Assembly (NCBI GenBank): GCA_031290295.1
Contig: JAITNT010000119.1
Location: forward strand, 1 to 10,934
From: Clostridiales bacterium
GTDB lineage: Bacteria; Bacillota; Clostridia; Christensenellales; DUVY01
DNA length: 10,934 nt
Direction of reading: 5' to 3'
The notes under the pieces were generated by a model. The model searched no databases, was not told the origin of the DNA, and saw nothing but the letters and a program-made list of their open reading frames with translations. Both the position numbers and the translations under genes were made by a program. Shown here in pieces: positions 8,115 to 10,934 of the stretch (position 1 is its first letter; every line of letters starts with the position of its first letter).

Positions 8115-8993
8115 ATGGGATTTTTAGATAGAATCGTAAAAACGACGGTGGAAAAAGCCGTAAGCCGCGGCGTGGAAAAGGGCGTCGAGCGCGTCGTCGT
8201 TCCCAAGGCGGAACAGGCGGCGGCAAACGCCGCGGAAAAGGCGACGGACGCGGTTTTCGGAGCGTCGGGCGCGGCAACTCAAACCGGCGCCGGTTCGGCG
8301 GATTCCTCCGCTTCGGCGGCGGCTTTGGGCGGCGCGTTCGCCAAATGGCAGGGCGCGGCGATGAGTTATGCCAACGAAGCGGCGAAAGACCTTAAAATAT
8401 GCCCCGAATGCGGCGAGGGCGCGTCCGCCGAAACGAGGTTCTGCCCTAAATGCGGCGGCGCGCTGCCGGAACAAACCCTCGGGCAAAGCGCGGTTTGCCC
8501 TAAGTGCGGCAAGCAAAATAACGTGGGCGTAAGATTCTGCGCCGATTGCGGCGGCGAGCTGCCCGTCGTAGAGGCGGAACGGCAAGCCGCGAAAGCAAAA
8601 AACGAGGCGGCGCTCGCCAAGTGGGACGCTTTACTTCCGCAATATCCGAAGTGGCGTTTCGGCGGCGGTCTTGAAATCGACGAGAGCGGCTACGACGAGA
8701 ACGGCAAGCCCTGCTATTGCCTCAACGCGGACGGCGTCGGTTCAAAGGAACTTGAACAATACCGCGATTTGCTTATCGCCGACGGCTTTAAGACGGCGGG
8801 TCAATATCCGTCGAGAAGTCAGCTTTACAAAAAAATCGACGGCGTATGCTACTGCTTTGACACCGAGGAGCCTTTTGCCGGCGGCGACCGCTTCCTTACG
8901 GGGTATTTCTGCATAAAAGAACCTTACGGCGGCTACGACTACAAAAAGCCGGAGGAAAAGAAAAAAGGCTTCAAGGGCTTTTTCGGTCGGTAA
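8115..8993 (+). CDS. Double zinc-ribbon protein with lipoprotein-like C-terminal module
   Basis: The 292-residue protein has no signal peptide or membrane segment and is probably cytoplasmic. The start is supported by AGGAG at 8101-8105, 9 nt before ATG. Residues 1-50 look like an amphipathic, Ala-rich helix (MGFLDRIVKTTVEKAVSRGV) followed by a low-complexity Ala/Ser linker. Two zinc ribbons follow: Cys96, 99, 110, 113 and Cys128, 131, 142, 145, both of CP.CG...(R)FC..CGG type, as in DZANK/zinc_ribbon_2 proteins, which often act as adaptor or scaffold parts. From Trp170 to about residue 272 there is a module that resembles those in the preceding lipoprotein; it carries CYC twice (200/202 and 245/247) and Cys266. 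The tail is Lys-rich (KKPEEKKKGFKGFFGR). It is the last gene before the hairpin at 9030. Function unknown; zinc binding is very likely. Confidence 0.88.
   Translation: MGFLDRIVKTTVEKAVSRGVEKGVERVVVPKAEQAAANAAEKATDAVFGASGAATQTGAGSADSSASAAALGGAFAKWQGAAMSYANEAAKDLKICPECGEGASAETRFCPKCGGALPEQTLGQSAVCPKCGKQNNVGVRFCADCGGELPVVEAERQAAKAKNEAALAKWDALLPQYPKWRFGGGLEIDESGYDENGKPCYCLNADGVGSKELEQYRDLLIADGFKTAGQYPSRSQLYKKIDGVCYCFDTEEPFAGGDRFLTGYFCIKEPYGGYDYKKPEEKKKGFKGFFGR
8622..8930 (+). other. Fourth copy of the lipoprotein-type module, in the zinc-ribbon protein
   Basis: After the ribbons the protein reads KWDALLPQYPKW, strands, then KELEQYRDLLIADGFKTAGQ and LYKKIDGVCYCF. This matches, in order, the W ... 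LP.Y, Y..LL...GF and Y.K...G segments of lipoprotein copies 2 and 3 (ALPAYTG, GYNALLASNGF, SYAKTLPNGD). Length between Trp and the last strand is also similar, about 100 residues. Identity is low, so this is a judgement by eye of conserved order and spacing. Confidence 0.6.
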
Positions 8994-9029
8994 AACACAT
9001 CGGACATTGCGGCGGCGTATAAACCTAAG

Positions 9030-9086
9030 AAAGAGCGGACGGTAAAGACGGCATAAAACGTTTTTATAGTCCGCTCTTTGTTTTTT
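9030..9086 (+). terminator. Probable intrinsic terminator of the three-gene unit
   Basis: AAAGAGCGGAC at 9030-9040 is perfectly complementary to GTCCGCTCTTT at 9069-9079, giving an 11-bp stem. A run GTTTTTT follows at 9080-9086. The loop is long (28 nt) but contains a second small palindrome (AAAACGTTTT), which may fold further. It lies 36 nt after the zinc-ribbon stop codon and before the small downstream gene, the expected place for the end of the operon. Confidence 0.78.
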
Positions 9087-9110
9087 CGGGAACGGGTAGG
9101 AGGATAACGT

Positions 9111-9344
9111 ATGACGAAATACAACGATAAATCGGAGTTGGATAAATTCATAGACAAATACTGCTCCGACAAAATTCATAAAGCCCTCGCATTTTATGTT
9201 TTTGACAACAAGGGCAAGCTCGAATTAAGCGACGCGGATTGTGATGACGATAACTGCTCCGTCAGCCTCGATGATATGCGGATAAAGTTTATCACGAACG
9301 TAAAAACAAATCGGCGTTCATTTATCTTAAACACACCAAAATAG
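9111..9344 (+). CDS. Small acidic hypothetical protein, 3' end possibly frameshifted
   Basis: A 77-residue frame begins with ATG preceded by a very good AGGAGG at 9098-9103 (7 nt spacing), which is the main evidence that it is real. The sequence has a helical start (MTKYNDKSELDKFIDKYCSD), a strand with YVFDNKGKLELSDADCDDD, and a basic end (RIKFITNVKTNRRSF). I do not recognise a family. After an A5 run at 9302-9306 the -1 frame continues as KNKSAFIYLKHTKIGIVKAG and ends at 9370; this reads more like protein than the annotated tail. A lost A in the run, by mutation or sequencing error, would join the two. No promoter is obvious; the gene lies just after the terminator hairpin. Confidence 0.55.
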   Translation: MTKYNDKSELDKFIDKYCSDKIHKALAFYVFDNKGKLELSDADCDDDNCSVSLDDMRIKFITNVKTNRRSFILNTPK

Positions 9345-9370
9345 GTATTGTTAAAGCAGGCCATATATAG

Positions 9371-9434
9371 CAGAGCACGGAGCAAAACAGCGGGCGCGGC
9401 ATAGCGGCTTTGCTATTGCTTGAAAAAAATTCCT
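9371..9434. other. Spacer between convergent genes with imperfect hairpin
   Basis: This short spacer lies between the small plus-strand gene and the end of the minus-strand ATPase gene. GCATAGC and GCTATTGC (about 9399-9419) form a small imperfect hairpin with loop GGCTTT. Neither strand has a T-run directly after it, so I do not call it a terminator. Nothing else is seen. Confidence 0.3.
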
Positions 9435-10634
9435 TTACTTGTCCAAAAGCCAATCGAGCGCATTGATTTTGCGTATCCCGTTGTAATCCGTTTCGGGGAT
9501 GTCGTCGAGTGTGAGCAAAATTTTAGGGTAGTGGTCGGAGATGCTTTGCAGCGGACGCAATTCACGGGTCAATGTCGATTGCTCGCGAACGGTTGCCGAA
9601 ACCTGAACGTAGGTTGTCCCCTCATCGGTTTTAGCGACAAAATCTACCTCCGTGTCGCCGACCTTGCCGACATAAACCGCATAGCCGCGCCGCAATAATT
9701 CAAGATAGACAATGTTTTCAAGGATATGACCCTCGTCGTAATCCTGCCGTCCGAGCAGCATAAAACGCAGCCCGATATCAGTGGCGTAATACTTTTCTAA
9801 GGTTTTCAGGTGCTGCTTGCCCTTTATATCGTAGCGTTTGGCTTGGTAGACGATAAAGCTGTTTGTGAAAGCCGATATATACTTCTCAACGGTTTTCACG
9901 TCAATCTTTCTGCCGTTAGAGGTCATCGCGTCCGCAATACCTTTGGTTGAAAGTAAATTTGAAATATTGTCGTATACGAAATGCAGTACGCTTTCAAGCT
10001 GCATTAAATCGTTGAATTTATTGTGTTGCATAATGTCTTTCAGTACGACGGTCGAGTAGATGCCGCGCAGATATTCGGCAATCCTTTTTTTGTCGCCGTC
10101 AAGCTCGGTAATATACGGGAAGGAAGACCGCTCGACGTATTCGCGGTATTTAGCGGCGGGAGTTTTATTGTCCCCTGCCGCAAGGTTATATTCGGCAAAG
10201 GACAGAGGGAGCATTTCTATTGTGACGTAACGGCCGGACAGAAGCGTGGCAAGCTCGCCCGACAGAAAGAACGCGTTTGAGCCGGTAATATAGACGTCGA
10301 GTTCCTTTCGGAGGAACAGGCTGTCCACCGCTTGCTCAAATCCGGCTACATTCTGTATCTCGTCGAAAAAAACATAACTTCTTTTGCCGCCTTGAAGCCG
10401 TGAAAGGACATATTCATGCAACGCGTTTTTGTCGCGGAGGCGAACGTTCAGCATATCGTCAAAGTCTATCGCAATGATTTGCGCCGGCTCCACGCCGCAG
10501 GCTTCCGTAAGATACTCTTGGAAAAGCTCCAGGAGCGAGGATTTACCGCAACGGCGTATTCCGGTAATTACCTTTATAACCCGCTTATCTTTCCATGCGA
10601 TAAGCCTGTCTAAATATTCTTTGCGCTGAATCAT
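9435..10634 (-). CDS. AAA_14/DUF4143 family ATP-binding protein
   Basis: A complete 399-residue protein of the usual length for this family. Walker A is GIRRCGKS at 25-32; Walker B is YVFFDEIQ at 87-94 with Asp91/Glu92; a sensor-like TGSN is at 117-120, followed by LLSGRY at 131-136. A winged-helix-like segment (about 222-272) includes STKGIADAM and VKTVEKYISAF and ends in RYDIKGK. The C-terminal DUF4143 part has LEN (Glu306), EVDFVAK (Asp331) and YVQV (Gln344). This corresponds to a PD-(D/E)XK-like core in which the E-x-K is replaced by Q-V, as is usual for the family, so nuclease activity is doubtful. Such ATPases are present in many copies in Clostridia and archaea, and their physiological role is unknown. 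The start is supported by GGAGG on the minus strand at 10642-10646, 7 nt before ATG. It runs against the preceding genes and has its own promoter. Confidence 0.95.
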   Translation of the reverse strand: MIQRKEYLDRLIAWKDKRVIKVITGIRRCGKSSLLELFQEYLTEACGVEPAQIIAIDFDDMLNVRLRDKNALHEYVLSRLQGGKRSYVFFDEIQNVAGFEQAVDSLFLRKELDVYITGSNAFFLSGELATLLSGRYVTIEMLPLSFAEYNLAAGDNKTPAAKYREYVERSSFPYITELDGDKKRIAEYLRGIYSTVVLKDIMQHNKFNDLMQLESVLHFVYDNISNLLSTKGIADAMTSNGRKIDVKTVEKYISAFTNSFIVYQAKRYDIKGKQHLKTLEKYYATDIGLRFMLLGRQDYDEGHILENIVYLELLRRGYAVYVGKVGDTEVDFVAKTDEGTTYVQVSATVREQSTLTRELRPLQSISDHYPKILLTLDDIPETDYNGIRKINALDWLLDK

Positions 10635-10660
10635 AATGATGCCTCCGTGATTATCGGTTA

Positions 10661-10689
10661 AGTATAATCCAAAAGCCGATACAAGTCAA
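10661..10689 (-). promoter_or_regulatory. Sigma-A type promoter of the ATPase gene
   Basis: Read on the minus strand, TTGACT (10684-10689) is separated by exactly 17 nt from TATACT (10661-10666). These are close to the TTGACA/TATAAT consensus with ideal spacing. The expected transcription start is about 10654, giving a leader of about 20 nt that includes the GGAGG ribosome binding site. Note that the plus strand also reads TATAAT at 10663-10668, but without a recognisable -35. Confidence 0.8.
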
Positions 10690-10716
10690 GTAAATCGGGA
10701 GTGCAATCCAAAAAAT

Positions 10717-10872
10717 ATGTCGAACAATAAAGTTATTGGAATGCCGGCACTAAAAAACTTTAATAAGGAGAATGCCGAAACGCCGAGGAAAACCCGGCGC
10801 TTAGGCTATGGACGGAGGGAGTGCCCTAATCACGTGCAAAGAATTAGGCGATGTGATATAATGAAAGCATGA
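10717..10872 (+). CDS. Possible small Arg-rich ORF coupled to the next gene
   Basis: A frame open from 10651 has ATG at 10717 (51 residues) or 10741 (43 residues) and ends in TGA at 10870-10872, overlapping the ATG of the next frame as ATGA. The product is very basic, with an Arg-rich middle (ETPRKTRRLGYGRREC) and two Cys. Neither start has a strong ribosome binding site; GGGAG about 15 nt before 10717 is weakly placed. It is divergent from the ATPase gene. The ATGA overlap supports translational coupling, but the same bases also carry hairpin-forming sequences, so it could instead be an untranslated leader. I do not recognise the protein. Confidence 0.4.
   Translation: MSNNKVIGMPALKNFNKENAETPRKTRRLGYGRRECPNHVQRIRRCDIMKA
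10825..10848 (+). promoter_or_regulatory. Inverted repeat with competing upstream partner, before the partial gene
   Basis: CCTAAT at 10825-10830 pairs with ATTAGG at 10843-10848 (6 bp, 12-nt loop). The same CCTAA can also pair with TTAGG at 10801-10805, so the two hairpins exclude each other. A separate 5-bp stem CGCCG/CGGCG lies just upstream (10781-10785 with 10795-10799). The arrangement resembles attenuator-like leaders, but the stems are short and this is not proof. Confidence 0.3.
10854..10862 (+). promoter_or_regulatory. Possible extended -10 promoter element
   Basis: TGATATAAT matches the extended -10 consensus TGnTATAAT exactly. No good -35 is present at 16-18 nt upstream, which is tolerated for extended -10 promoters. 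Transcription would start near 10869, at the ATG itself, which would give a leaderless message. A chance AT-rich match is possible. Confidence 0.3.
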
Positions 10873-10934
10873 AGATAGAAGAAGCAAATGAAGGGCGTGT
10901 TTGTCCGCATTGCGGGAATACGACGAAGCAGTGG
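10869..10934 (+). CDS. N-terminus of a zinc-ribbon protein, cut by window end
   Basis: Only 22 codons are visible: MKIEEANEGRVCPHCGNTTK, then QW, with no stop. CPHCG is the first knuckle of a zinc ribbon. The start is the first ATG after an in-frame TGA at 10854 and forms an ATGA overlap with the preceding small frame; no Shine-Dalgarno sequence is seen, so expression would depend on coupling or on a leaderless message. Candidates include the N-terminal zinc ribbon of an IS1- or IS1595-like transposase, or a Cys-rich KTR-type small protein as found near mobile elements; the visible part is too short to decide. Confidence 0.5.
   Translation, partial: MKIEEANEGRVCPHCGNTTKQW

Noticed and set aside
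8124..8585. Minus-strand frame opposite the zinc-ribbon protein
   Set aside because: The plus strand has a ribosome binding site, two intact zinc ribbons and a sensible start; the minus product is Arg/Ala-rich with no family features.
9399..9419. Hairpin GCATAGC/GCTATTGC as terminator of the ATPase gene
   Set aside because: The stem has a bulge and no T-run follows it on the minus strand; the T-rich stretch lies before it.
10772..10804. Ten-codon frame MPKRRGKPGA with AAGGAG just upstream
   Set aside because: The AAGGAG is only 1 nt from the ATG, too close for initiation, and the peptide is too short to judge.
10808..10861. Short frame MDGGSALITCKELGDVI as a leader peptide
   Set aside because: No ribosome binding site is well placed (GGAGG lies inside the frame), and the other frame has the better ATGA overlap. 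It could still be a leader peptide but cannot be supported here.

Overview
The window looks like a chromosomal piece of an uncultured, probably gut-dwelling Bacillota (Clostridia-like) bacterium. The reasons are strong AGGAG-type ribosome binding sites, a LAAC lipobox lipoprotein, Listeria/Bacteroides-type (InlB B) repeats in a giant surface protein with a C-terminal membrane anchor, and an AAA_14/DUF4143 ATPase of the kind that is common in Clostridia. The assignment is an inference; there is no rRNA, tRNA or marker gene to test it.

Positions 3-9086 hold three genes in the same direction. First is the 3' part of a giant secreted, membrane-anchored protein (2099 residues visible, start outside the window). 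It is built from GLUG-type repeats, a probable beta-helix, three InlB-type repeats, one immunoglobulin-like domain of unusually classical appearance, six alternating Ig-like repeats (A-B-A-B-A-B), a Big_3-like domain and a TM/Lys-rich tail. Next come a 567-residue lipoprotein and a 292-residue cytoplasmic double zinc-ribbon protein. The gaps are about 54 nt each, both downstream genes have similar AGGAGATA leaders, and no terminator is visible until a hairpin at 9030-9086. An operon is therefore likely.

The most interesting point here is that the lipoprotein carries three degenerate copies of a roughly 100-residue module, and a fourth copy seems to form the C-terminal half of the zinc-ribbon protein. 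The same fold may thus sit outside the membrane (lipoprotein) and inside it (zinc-ribbon protein), in neighbouring genes. I do not recognise it as a named family.

Positions 9087-9434 hold a small acidic ORF with a good ribosome binding site whose 3' end may be frameshifted, followed by a short spacer. Positions 9435-10634 (minus strand) encode a complete AAA_14/DUF4143 ATPase with its own well-formed sigma-A type promoter. The last 220 bases, divergent from the ATPase, hold a possible small basic ORF that overlaps by ATGA the start of a zinc-ribbon protein cut by the window edge. This arrangement suggests translational coupling and possibly a mobile-element gene.
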